Below are positions 1 through 7,034 of a DNA stretch of 64,000 nt, piece by piece. How positions within the stretch are numbered: position 1 is the first letter of the stretch; each line of letters starts with the position of its first letter. The position numbers and the translations under genes are program-made. A model generated the notes under the pieces. That model worked only from the letters and a program-made list of their open reading frames with translations, was not told where the DNA came from and did not search any database. The DNA is taken from assembly GCA_039023545.1 (NCBI GenBank), contig JBCHKQ010000001.1, forward strand, positions 835,018 to 899,017, in the 5' to 3' direction. This DNA comes from Spirochaetia bacterium 38H-sp. Its GTDB lineage: Bacteria > Spirochaetota > Spirochaetia > Winmispirales > Winmispiraceae.

Positions 1-99
1 AGGTTGATTGTTTTTTCTGTGGCACCGGGAGCTTTTTTTGTCCTTGCTTTTGTTTCTGCTTTGTTTAGAAAGTTCTTTGAGAAGAGGGGGGAAGAATGA
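1..99 (+). CDS. rnfE: RnfE-like membrane subunit, C-terminal end only
   Basis: The window opens inside a reading frame whose last 32 codons end at TGA 97-99. The visible tail has a hydrophobic stretch with APGAFFVL, followed by a basic end (RKFFEKRGEE). This resembles the end of RnfE/RsxE subunits, where a PPGAF motif precedes the last membrane helix. The stop overlaps the start of the next gene (ATGA), and that gene looks like RnfA, which supports an rnf operon entering from the left. RnfE is one of the membrane subunits of the ion-translocating ferredoxin:NAD oxidoreductase. Only the tail is seen, so the call rests partly on context. Confidence 0.55.
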   Translation, partial: RLIVFSVAPGAFFVLAFVSALFRKFFEKRGEE

Positions 100-668
100 G
101 TTTTTTTATTTTCTCTGTTTTCTATAATCCTGTTTTTTATTTTTTTCTTGGGGCTTCTCTTGTTATTTTTGCTCCTTCTTCCATAAGGGATGCGTTAAAG
201 CTTGGTTTTTTTACTATGGTTCTTCTTTTTTTTGCCGGTTCTTTCCAATTTGTTATGGAGACTTTTTGGCTGGATGTTACCGGTATGCTGGCTTTTCGCC
301 TGATTGTTTTTTTTGTGGGTTTTTCTGTTATTCTTCTTGCTGCTTTTTATCTTGGAAAGAGTTTTTTTCCAAAATTAATGGAATGTTTTTATGATTTTAT
401 ACGTGATGGCAGCATTATTAGTCTTGTTTTGGGTCTTGTTTTTATCATAATGGATCAGAGGATGTCTTTTTTACAGTCTGTTTTTGCTTTTTTTTCTGCA
501 GGTATTGGTTTTCTTATAGCTTTACTTGCTTTTGTTGGGATTTCTAATTCTATCCGTGATAAGGTTGTCCCGACTTCTATGCAGGGGCTTCCTGTAAGGA
601 TTTTGAGTGCCGGGCTTGTTTCTATGTTTTTTATGGCAGTAGGGGAAGCTTTTTTATATAATTTTTAG
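96..668 (+). CDS. rnfA: RnfA-like electron transport complex subunit
   Basis: A 190-residue, very hydrophobic protein with about six membrane segments, the usual length of RnfA/NqrE. It starts with an NPVFYFFLG segment like the NPVLxxFLG start of the family. It ends with GLPVRILSAGLVSMFFMAVG, which matches the GLPxxLIxAGxMxLxFMG end of RnfA. In the Rnf complex this subunit lies in the cytoplasmic membrane and helps carry electrons between ferredoxin and NAD coupled to ion transport. The start overlaps the upstream stop (ATGA), so translation is probably coupled. The middle is diverged and strongly Phe-rich, reflecting T-rich codons. A distinct NQR-type NqrE is encoded at 39.3 kb, so this is a second, separate complex. 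Confidence 0.6.
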   Translation: MSFFIFSVFYNPVFYFFLGASLVIFAPSSIRDALKLGFFTMVLLFFAGSFQFVMETFWLDVTGMLAFRLIVFFVGFSVILLAAFYLGKSFFPKLMECFYDFIRDGSIISLVLGLVFIIMDQRMSFLQSVFAFFSAGIGFLIALLAFVGISNSIRDKVVPTSMQGLPVRILSAGLVSMFFMAVGEAFLYNF

Positions 669-682
669 CCTGCAAAAAGGGC

Positions 683-714
683 GCGGCAGGCTCTGCATTG
701 CTGAGCCGTTCGGT
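683..714 (-). repeat. Intergenic stem-loop element 1, reverse orientation
   Basis: A short copy: GCGGCAG, then a stem GCTC/GAGC, then CGTTCGGT. It sits 15 bases after the rnfA stop. A separate AGCCTGC/GCAGGCT hairpin overlaps its left end (667-691) and could end rnf transcription. The family is described at 14238-14307. Confidence 0.55.
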
Positions 715-740
715 TGTAATATAATTCCTCATAGGCTTAC

Positions 741-769
741 TTGACTAAGATATTTCTACGTTGCATAAT
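741..769 (+). promoter_or_regulatory. Sigma-70-type promoter for the mini ribosomal protein
   Basis: TTGACT at 741-746 and CATAAT at 764-769 are separated by 17 bases. Transcription would start near 776, leaving a leader of about 30 bases that carries AAGGAG in front of the GTG at 805. Confidence 0.6.
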
Positions 770-804
770 GCTTTTTAATATTTCCCACATAAGGAGTGCA
801 TGCT

Positions 805-900
805 GTGCCTTGCGGAAGAAAAAGAAAAAGAAAGAAGATTGCAAAGCATAAAAGAAAGAAAAAATTAAGGAAGAATCGTCACAAGAAGAGAAAGCACTAG
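805..900 (+). CDS. AURKAIP1/COX24 (mS38/bS22-like) mini ribosomal protein
   Basis: A 31-codon gene starting with GTG at 805, eight bases after an AAGGAG ribosome-binding site (791-796), and ending with TAG at 898-900. The product begins MPCGRKRKRKK and is almost only Lys, Arg and His, with an RKNRHKKRK core. This composition and the MPCGxKRKR start are typical of the bacterial AURKAIP1/COX24-domain proteins related to mitochondrial mS38 and mycobacterial bS22, which bind 16S rRNA in the small subunit. It has its own promoter upstream and a hairpin terminator downstream, so it is a separate transcription unit. Function is inferred from family resemblance. Confidence 0.8.
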   Translation: MPCGRKRKRKKIAKHKRKKKLRKNRHKKRKH

Positions 901-907
901 TCTTTAT

Positions 908-991
908 AGGGCAGGGATTGCCCGGTTTTTGTTGTCCGTTGTGTTTTGTGGTGACGGATTTCCTTGCGGATTTTAACCGGTTCCTTGCCCT
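908..991 (+). terminator. Terminator with two alternative foldings
   Basis: GGGCA (909-913) pairs with TGCCC (919-923), followed by GG and TTTTT (926-930), a short terminator for the gene ending at 900. AGGGCAGGGA (908-917) can instead pair with TTCCTTGCCCT (981-991), followed by a T-rich tract, with GGTT/AACC also pairing inside. The two foldings exclude each other. Confidence 0.5.
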
Positions 992-1049
992 CTATTTTTT
1001 GTCTGGATATCTATGGTTTTGTTTTTGTCTTAATATTCTTTGATTTTTA

Positions 1050-1077
1050 TTGACTTGTGTCATATTGTAGGTATATT
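1050..1077 (+). promoter_or_regulatory. Promoter for dxs
   Basis: TTGACT at 1050-1055 and TATATT at 1072-1077 with a 16-base spacer predict a transcription start near 1084. An upstream in-frame ATG at 1040 lies before this promoter and so cannot be the translation start of this transcript. Confidence 0.5.
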
Positions 1078-1144
1078 CTTTTTAACACCTTATACTTTCA
1101 TGGATGTTGCTGTGGATAATGTCACTTATAATGGATTTGATGAT

Positions 1145-3037
1145 ATGCTTGTTAAAAATGAGCTTCCCTCTGAAAAGTCACCTTTCTGTTCTTATCTTGA
1201 GCGTATAAACGAGCCTGGCGATATAAAAAATCTTTCCTTTAGAGAGCTTGCTTTGCTTGCAGATGAGATACGAGAGTTTATTCTGGATACTGTGAGCCGT
1301 ACTGGGGGGCATCTTGCTTCCAATCTGGGTGCCGTGGAGCTTACACTTGCTTTGCACTATGTTTTTGACAGTCCGCGGGATGCTATTATCTGGGATGTTG
1401 GACACCAGTGTTATACTCATAAGCTTATAACTGGAAGAAGAGAACGTTTTGCTACTCTCCGTCAAAAAGGGGGGCTTAGTGGTTTCCCTCGTCCAGAGGA
1501 GAGTCCGCACGATATTGTAGAGACCGGACATGCTTCTACTTCTATCTCCAGTGGTCTTGGACTCCTCGTGGGGAGAGAGATTCTTGATATAAAGGGACAT
1601 GTGATTGCTGTTATAGGAGATGGTGCTTTAACCGGTGGTCTCGCTTTGGAGGCTCTCAACCATGCCGGTCATCTAAAAAAGAATCTCATTATTATCCTCA
1701 ATGACAATGATATGTCCATAAGTCCCAATGTGGGTGCAATCTCTTATTATATAAGCAGACTTTCAACTTCTTCTTCTTATCAGGGGGTAAGGGACAGGAT
1801 AGACAGTCTTATCAAGTCCATTCCTCATTATGGTGATTCTGCTTTAAAGCTGGTTGAGAGGTTTAAAGCCGCTGTAAAATCTGTTGTATATGAAGAGAAC
1901 TTATTTTCTCATCTTGGTTTTGAGTATGTAGGTCCTGTCGACGGGCATGATATAGAAAGGCTTGTTTCCAATTTTTTGCGTGTCAAAGAACTGTCTAAGC
2001 CTGTTGTAGTGCATGTAAAGACCCAAAAAGGCAAAGGCTATCATCATTCTGAGAGCAATCCCACTTCCTACCACGGGGTTGGACCTTTTTCCATAGAGAC
2101 AGGTTCTTCCGGCTCATCTTCTGCTTCTCCGTCTTTTACTTCTGCATTTTCTGCTTCTCTCATAAAATATGCTGAAGTAGATAATAAGATAACTGCCATA
2201 ACCGCAGCAATGGAAACCGGTACGGGGCTTTCTTCTTTTAAAGAGCGTTTTCCCGATCGTTTTTTTGATGTGGGCATTGCCGAGCAGCATGCCTTGACCT
2301 TTGCCTCAGGACTTGCAAGAGCAGGGCTCAAGCCGGTTGTTGCTATATATGCCACTTTTCTACAGCGGGCTTTGGACCAGCTTATACATGACATAGCGCT
2401 TCCGGGGCTTCCTGTTGTACTTGCTGTGGATAGAGCAGGTCTTGTTCCTGGTGACGGAGATACTCATCAGGGAATATATGACCTTGCCATGCTGAGGGCT
2501 GTCCCTTCTCTTAGTGTCCTTATGCCCTCTACTTCCTGTGAGATGAACATGATGCTGGGATGGGCACTTTCTGCAGACAGCCCTGTGGTAATACGTTATC
2601 CTAAGGACACTTGCCTGTCGGAAGATGGTGCTTTTATATCTCCTCTTGAGAAAGGCCGAGGAATATTTGTAAGAAAAACAGGCAGTGCAGATAGACTTAT
2701 AATAGGCTATGGCGGACATATCCGTGAGTGCATCAAAGCCGCAGAACTTGCGGAAAAGCAGGGTATCAAGTGTGATGTGTACAGCCTCAGGTTCTTAAAG
2801 CCCCTTGATATTGATTATCTATCTGCAGTATGTAAGCCATATAAAAAAATAATCATAGCAGAAGACATAGCTGCCTCAGGTGGAGTGGGCAGTCTGATAA
2901 AATCCGAGCTCGCAGATACTACTGATGCGGTCATAACTTTGAGAGCAGTATCCGACGAGTTTCCTCAGCATGCAACGCGTGAAGAACTCTTGGCTTCCTA
3001 CGGACTTGATGCAAAAAGCCTTGTAAAGCTTATATAA
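1145..3037 (+). CDS. dxs: 1-deoxy-D-xylulose-5-phosphate synthase
   Basis: Condenses pyruvate and glyceraldehyde 3-phosphate into DXP, the first step of the MEP isoprenoid pathway and also a precursor of thiamine and pyridoxal. Diagnostic features are TGGHLASNLGAVELTLALH near the N-terminus, GHQCYTHK, the thiamine-diphosphate motif GDGALTGG followed by LNDNDMSISPNVG, and a transketolase central domain with DVGIAEQHALTFASGLA and DRAGLVPGDGDTHQG. The reading frame is open from ATG 1040, but the promoter at 1050-1077 argues for a later start. ATG 1145 gives 630 residues, the usual family length; ATG 1100 is possible. None of the starts has a clear ribosome-binding site. The gene stands alone. 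Confidence 0.93.
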   Translation: MLVKNELPSEKSPFCSYLERINEPGDIKNLSFRELALLADEIREFILDTVSRTGGHLASNLGAVELTLALHYVFDSPRDAIIWDVGHQCYTHKLITGRRERFATLRQKGGLSGFPRPEESPHDIVETGHASTSISSGLGLLVGREILDIKGHVIAVIGDGALTGGLALEALNHAGHLKKNLIIILNDNDMSISPNVGAISYYISRLSTSSSYQGVRDRIDSLIKSIPHYGDSALKLVERFKAAVKSVVYEENLFSHLGFEYVGPVDGHDIERLVSNFLRVKELSKPVVVHVKTQKGKGYHHSESNPTSYHGVGPFSIETGSSGSSSASPSFTSAFSASLIKYAEVDNKITAITAAMETGTGLSSFKERFPDRFFDVGIAEQHALTFASGLARAGLKPVVAIYATFLQRALDQLIHDIALPGLPVVLAVDRAGLVPGDGDTHQGIYDLAMLRAVPSLSVLMPSTSCEMNMMLGWALSADSPVVIRYPKDTCLSEDGAFISPLEKGRGIFVRKTGSADRLIIGYGGHIRECIKAAELAEKQGIKCDVYSLRFLKPLDIDYLSAVCKPYKKIIIAEDIAASGGVGSLIKSELADTTDAVITLRAVSDEFPQHATREELLASYGLDAKSLVKLI

Positions 3038-3042
3038 AAATA

Positions 3043-3090
3043 ATCTGAACGTACAGACTCGCTATCTCTCGTCCGTACTGCCTCCGGCGG
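3043..3090 (+). repeat. Intergenic stem-loop element 2, forward orientation
   Basis: CTGAACG, stem GTACAGAC/GTCCGTAC (one mismatch), then TGCCTCCGGCGG. It begins a few bases after the dxs stop and is paired with the opposite-facing element at 3253-3295. Confidence 0.7.
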
Positions 3091-3252
3091 TAGGAAATTA
3101 TAGTTTGGTGTGAGAAAAAAGTTTGGTGATTAAAAATCCGATTTATACGGGTTGTAGAGTTTGTATTCTTGTTTTATATCATGTTGTCTTTTTTTTTGCT
3201 CATATAATATATAGTGTGACTAAAGCATATGTCGTTGATATTTTGTTTTTCT
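3091..3252. other. AT-rich spacer between paired elements, no gene seen
   Basis: The gap from dxs to the next gene (3038-3402) holds two opposite stem-loop elements and a promoter. Between the elements the sequence is T-rich, with no convincing start or ribosome-binding site; a 64-codon frame here looks accidental. Confidence 0.5.
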
Positions 3253-3295
3253 GCCAGAGGCAGCGATATGCCGCTATGCGGCATATCGCGTTCGG
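3253..3295 (-). repeat. Intergenic stem-loop element 3, reverse orientation
   Basis: GCCAGAGGCAG, then a perfect 11-bp stem (CGATATGCCGC and its complement) with a 3-base loop, then CGTTCGG. This copy has one of the cleanest stems in the window. Confidence 0.8.
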
Positions 3296-3339
3296 GCTAA
3301 GATGTGATTTTTCTTGAGCTGAGCAGGTGCCATTTTTGG

Positions 3340-3368
3340 TTGACAGGGTATTGTTTTATCAGTACCAT
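3340..3368 (+). promoter_or_regulatory. Probable promoter for the E1-lipoyl-FabH gene
   Basis: TTGACA at 3340-3345 and TACCAT at 3363-3368 are 17 bases apart. A TATAAT at 3368-3373 lies 22 bases from the same -35 box. An AGGAGGA ribosome-binding site precedes ATG 3403. Confidence 0.5.
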
Positions 3369-3402
3369 ATAATCAACCCATGGCCGAATAAGAGGAGGAA
3401 TT

Positions 3403-6400
3403 ATGGAGAATAAGAATAAGTTTCTTTCTATATATCAATATATGTATATGGCAAGAGAGATTGACCGCCTGGAAGAGGATTATACCAAGCGGGGTGAGGC
3501 TTTTTTTACGGTCTCTGGTGCAGGGCATGAGGCTTCTGCAGTTCTTGCGGATTTTTTTACGCCTTCCGACTGGCTACATTGTCACTATAGGGATAAGGCT
3601 CTGATGCTTGCCAGGGGGCTGGAGCCGGTACAGTTTTTTCATTCTCTTTTTACTAATAAGGATTCTCATTCTGCCGGCAGACAGATGAGTGCCCATATAA
3701 GTGATCCTGAGCTTAAGATTTTGAGTATCGTAGGACCGGTAGGTAATTCTGCTCTGCAGGCTGCAGGTGTTGCCAAGGCTGTTAAGGATAAGCCCGATAA
3801 GCCGGTTGTCCTTTGTTCTCTTGGTGATGGGATGACTCAGCAGGGGGATGTTCTGGAGGCTATTGCCCAGGCTGTGCGTGACGAGCTTCCTGTTTTGTTT
3901 TTTATAGAAGATAATAAATATGCTATTTCTACAAAGACTCGGGGCAAGACTTTCTATGACAGACCGGATGGCAAGGCATCTGAGTTTTACGGGATTCCTA
4001 TAGATTATGTCGATGGTACGGATGCGGTAAAAGCTTATGAGTCGCTTAAGCCTGTTGTGGATGGTATGAGGGGTGATAGAAAACCTAGGATTGTTGTTTT
4101 TGAGGTAGAGAGGTTGTGCAATCATACCAATGCGGATGATGAGAGCATATACCGCCCGGAAGAAGAGAGAAAGCAAGTAAGGGAAGCTGCTGATCCTATA
4201 AAGAAACTGAGAGCTTTTCTTATATCCGAGGGGGTAAAAGAGGATGAGCTTGCGTCTTTGGAAAAGGGGATAACGGAGAGGCTGGAGGCTATGGCAGCTG
4301 AGTCTCAGCTTGTTCCTGATCCGGAGCCTATCCATACGGCCAAGAAAGCTTTGCCCGAGAGGCTCACTAATCCTGCAATAGAGAATGAGGCTCCTGAGCT
4401 TACTGAGAATGAGCTTAGGGTTATGAGGGATGCCATACGGGATACTCTTGCAGCTAGGATGGCAGAAAACTCAGATGTGTTTCTATTCGGTGAAGATTTG
4501 GAGGATCCCAAGGGTGATGTCTTTGGTGTTACCAGAGGGCTTACCCAAAAGTTTCCCGGACAGGTGCAGAACTCTCCGCTTGCTGAGGCAAGTATTGTTG
4601 GCGTAAGCATAGGTATGGCTCTTGCTGGCAAGAGACCTGTTGCTTTTTTGCAGTTTGCAGACTTCCTGCCCATTGCCTTTAACGAGCTTATTTCTGAGCT
4701 TGGCAGTATGTGGTGGAGGACTGACGGCGGCTGGGAATGTCCTGTAATCGTTATGGTTTCCTGTGGCGGTTATAAGCCTGGTCTAGGTCCTTTCCATGCA
4801 AGTACTTTTGATGGCGTTGCTGCCCATATACCAGGTGTGGATGTGTTTATGCCTTCCACTGCAGCAGATGCAGCCGGTCTTCTTAATAGTGCTTTTGAGT
4901 CTGGAAGGCCTACTATATTTTTCTATCCAAAGAACCTTCTCAATAGCAGAGATTTTGCTACAAAGAAGGATGTTTCCCGACATCTTGTGCCTATAGGTAA
5001 GGCTGCTGTGAGAAGAAGAGGTGATGATATTACATTTGTATCTTGGGGAAATAATATTGTTCATTGTCTTGTTGCGGCAGAGACACTTTCTCATAATGGT
5101 GTAGAGTCAGAGGTTATAGACCTGAGAAGCCTTTTCCCCTGGGATAAAGAGACCGTAATAGAGTCTGTAAGGAAGACAGGCAGGCTCATCGTTGTACATG
5201 AGGATACTCATACTGCAGGGCTTGGTGCTGAGGTCTTAGCTACGGTTGCCGAAGAATTGGGAGAAGCCATAGATATGGCACGTGTTACAAGGCCGGATAC
5301 CTATGTGCCTTGTAATTTTCCTTCTCAACTTGAGGTTCTTCCTTCTTATAAGCGCGTTTTGGAGACTGCAGTTAAGATGCTCGGTGGTTCGGTAAGTTGG
5401 CAGAAACCGCCCAAGGCGGAAGCTGGATACTACTATCTGGAGGCTGTAGGTTCCAGCCCTTCTGATGAGCGTGTTACTGTTATTGACTGGAAGATAAAAG
5501 AAGGTGATGAGATAAAGGCAGGTGATATCGTAGCCGAGGGAGAGGCTGATAAGGCTGTTATAGAGATAAGGGCATCCGTGTCTGGTACTGTGGAGAAAAT
5601 CATGGCACCTGAGGGAGAGAGTGTTGCTGTAGGTTCTCCTATAGCAAGGATTAAGCTTCCCAAAGGTGCGGCTGCAAAGGCCAAGCCTATCACCCAGGAA
5701 GATCCTGGCAAGCCGGTTATAGAAGGGCTGGGCTCTGTCAAGAAAAAGACAAAGGTTGCATCAGATACTAAAGATGCCTACACAAAGAATTCGCTCCCAT
5801 TTATCGTGGACGTTGCAGTACGTCTTGGTTCTCGTGTTGTTGATAACCAAGAAATGTCCAAGATGTGTCCCACATGGTCCCCTGATGACATAGTTAGAAG
5901 AACGGGTATCAAAGAACGCAGATGGGCTGCAGATGGTGAGGATATCGTCAGTTTGTCTGTGGATGCCATAAAAAGCCTCTTTGCCAAAACCGGCGTGGGC
6001 ATAGAGGACATAGATGAGATAATCTGTGCCACAACAACAGCTCCTCATAACAGCCCAGCACTTGCAACCCTAATACAATATGAGCTCTCCAAGGACAAAA
6101 ACGGAATAACCTGTCCCGCTTATGATATCAATGCGGCATGTTCCGGTTATCTGTATGCTCTTAGGATAGCCTATGACCACATACAGACAAATCCGGATGC
6201 TAGGATTTTGGTGGTGACTGCGGATGTTCTTTCTAGACGCGTTGACCCTGCTGATCCCTCAACTGCCCCTGTCTTTGCGGATGGAGCCAGTGCAAGCCTT
6301 GTTGCAGGCCCTGCAAGCGGACTCAAACCACGTGCAAGCCTCTACAGACCTGTGATGTCGGCAGAGGGTGAGGATGGTAGCATCCTTAGAATCCCTTATA

Positions 6401-6750
6401 CGGAGCCAATATTTATGGATGGACCGGCTGTATATCAGCGCGCAGTAAAGTCACTTATCCACGTCCTAAGGCGAGCTCTAGAAGAAAATGGTCTAAGCCT
6501 TGATGATATGGACCTCATGGTTCCCCATCAGGCAAACCAGCGTATAATAGATGCCGTAAGAAAGAGGATTAAACTCCCTGAGGAAAAGGTCTACAGCATA
6601 ATCGACACTATGGGTAATACATCTGCGACAACCATCCCCGTGTGTCTTGAGAAGATCTTTGCTGACTCTGTAGAACCTGGCAAGATTCTTGGCCTTACAA
6701 CCTTTGGTGCGGGCTTTACCTTTGCAGGCGGAGTCTTAAAGCTTGTCTGA
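3403..6750 (+). CDS. Fusion: 2-oxoacid dehydrogenase E1alpha-E1beta-lipoyl domain-ketoacyl synthase III
   Basis: An unusual 1115-residue protein. Residues ~1-320 are an E1alpha thiamine-diphosphate subunit (GDG 141-143, closing Asn171). Residues ~333-665 are an E1beta subunit. Residues ~675-755 are a lipoyl domain with the lipoylation Lys at 717 in EADKA. Residues ~795-1115 are a FabH-type KAS III with the complete catalytic triad Cys913 (AACSG), His1042 (PHQAN) and Asn1072 (GNTSATT). No E2 acyltransferase domain is present here or nearby. E1 would decarboxylate a branched-chain 2-oxoacid and load the acyl group on the lipoyl arm. Delivery from there to Cys913 for condensation with malonyl-ACP is my inference. 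It has its own promoter and a strong terminator. lipA at 36 kb could supply lipoylation. Confidence 0.9.
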   Translation: MENKNKFLSIYQYMYMAREIDRLEEDYTKRGEAFFTVSGAGHEASAVLADFFTPSDWLHCHYRDKALMLARGLEPVQFFHSLFTNKDSHSAGRQMSAHISDPELKILSIVGPVGNSALQAAGVAKAVKDKPDKPVVLCSLGDGMTQQGDVLEAIAQAVRDELPVLFFIEDNKYAISTKTRGKTFYDRPDGKASEFYGIPIDYVDGTDAVKAYESLKPVVDGMRGDRKPRIVVFEVERLCNHTNADDESIYRPEEERKQVREAADPIKKLRAFLISEGVKEDELASLEKGITERLEAMAAESQLVPDPEPIHTAKKALPERLTNPAIENEAPELTENELRVMRDAIRDTLAARMAENSDVFLFGEDLEDPKGDVFGVTRGLTQKFPGQVQNSPLAEASIVGVSIGMALAGKRPVAFLQFADFLPIAFNELISELGSMWWRTDGGWECPVIVMVSCGGYKPGLGPFHASTFDGVAAHIPGVDVFMPSTAADAAGLLNSAFESGRPTIFFYPKNLLNSRDFATKKDVSRHLVPIGKAAVRRRGDDITFVSWGNNIVHCLVAAETLSHNGVESEVIDLRSLFPWDKETVIESVRKTGRLIVVHEDTHTAGLGAEVLATVAEELGEAIDMARVTRPDTYVPCNFPSQLEVLPSYKRVLETAVKMLGGSVSWQKPPKAEAGYYYLEAVGSSPSDERVTVIDWKIKEGDEIKAGDIVAEGEADKAVIEIRASVSGTVEKIMAPEGESVAVGSPIARIKLPKGAAAKAKPITQEDPGKPVIEGLGSVKKKTKVASDTKDAYTKNSLPFIVDVAVRLGSRVVDNQEMSKMCPTWSPDDIVRRTGIKERRWAADGEDIVSLSVDAIKSLFAKTGVGIEDIDEIICATTTAPHNSPALATLIQYELSKDKNGITCPAYDINAACSGYLYALRIAYDHIQTNPDARILVVTADVLSRRVDPADPSTAPVFADGASASLVAGPASGLKPRASLYRPVMSAEGEDGSILRIPYTEPIFMDGPAVYQRAVKSLIHVLRRALEENGLSLDDMDLMVPHQANQRIIDAVRKRIKLPEEKVYSIIDTMGNTSATTIPVCLEKIFADSVEPGKILGLTTFGAGFTFAGGVLKLV

Positions 6751-6771
6751 TATATTTTCAAGAATGTTCTG

Positions 6772-6795
6772 CCGCCCCCAAGGGGCGGTTTTTTT
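6772..6795 (+). terminator. Rho-independent terminator
   Basis: CCGCCCC (6772-6778) pairs with GGGGCGG (6782-6788), followed directly by seven T. It ends the fusion gene 21 bases after its stop. Confidence 0.9.
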
Positions 6796-6796
6796 A

Positions 6797-6867
6797 TACC
6801 GAACGGCAGAATGCGCGCTATAACAGGCAGAGCAAAAATAAAAAGCGCGCTTCTGCCTGCCTCCGGC
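6797..6867 (+). repeat. Intergenic stem-loop element 4, forward orientation
   Basis: TACCGAACG directly follows the T-tract of the preceding terminator. The stem is GGCAGAA plus GCGCGC on both sides of an AT-rich loop, and it ends CTGCCTCCGGC. The stem is related to those at 14238, 26517 and 36923. Confidence 0.8.
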
Positions 6868-6907
6868 ATAATATTAAAATAGACTTTCTGGGAAGGGATG
6901 CATATGC

Positions 6908-6969
6908 GCCGCAAGCAGGAGGGGCTGCGCCTTCTTTCTTATCTTACATAAATGGCGCAGATCCGACGC
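6908..6969 (-). repeat. Intergenic stem-loop element 5, degenerate, reverse
   Basis: GCCGCAAGCAGG, stem GGCTGCGCC/GGCGCAG, then GATCCGACG. The expected CGTTCGGTA end is eroded to GACGCTAAGTA. It forms an inverted pair with 6797-6867. Confidence 0.55.
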
Positions 6970-7034
6970 TAAGTATTATTGTTAATTCTTTTTTTTCTAT
7001 ATAGATTATTGATATATCTTTTTACGGAGGTTTT

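Noticed and set aside
1040..1099. Translation start of dxs at ATG 1040
   Set aside because: A TTGACT-16-TATATT promoter lies after this ATG, there is no ribosome-binding site, and the added residues are not part of the family.
3123..3317. 64-residue plus-strand protein
   Set aside because: It has no ribosome-binding site, lies across a stem-loop element, and its sequence is typical of translated T-rich intergenic DNA.
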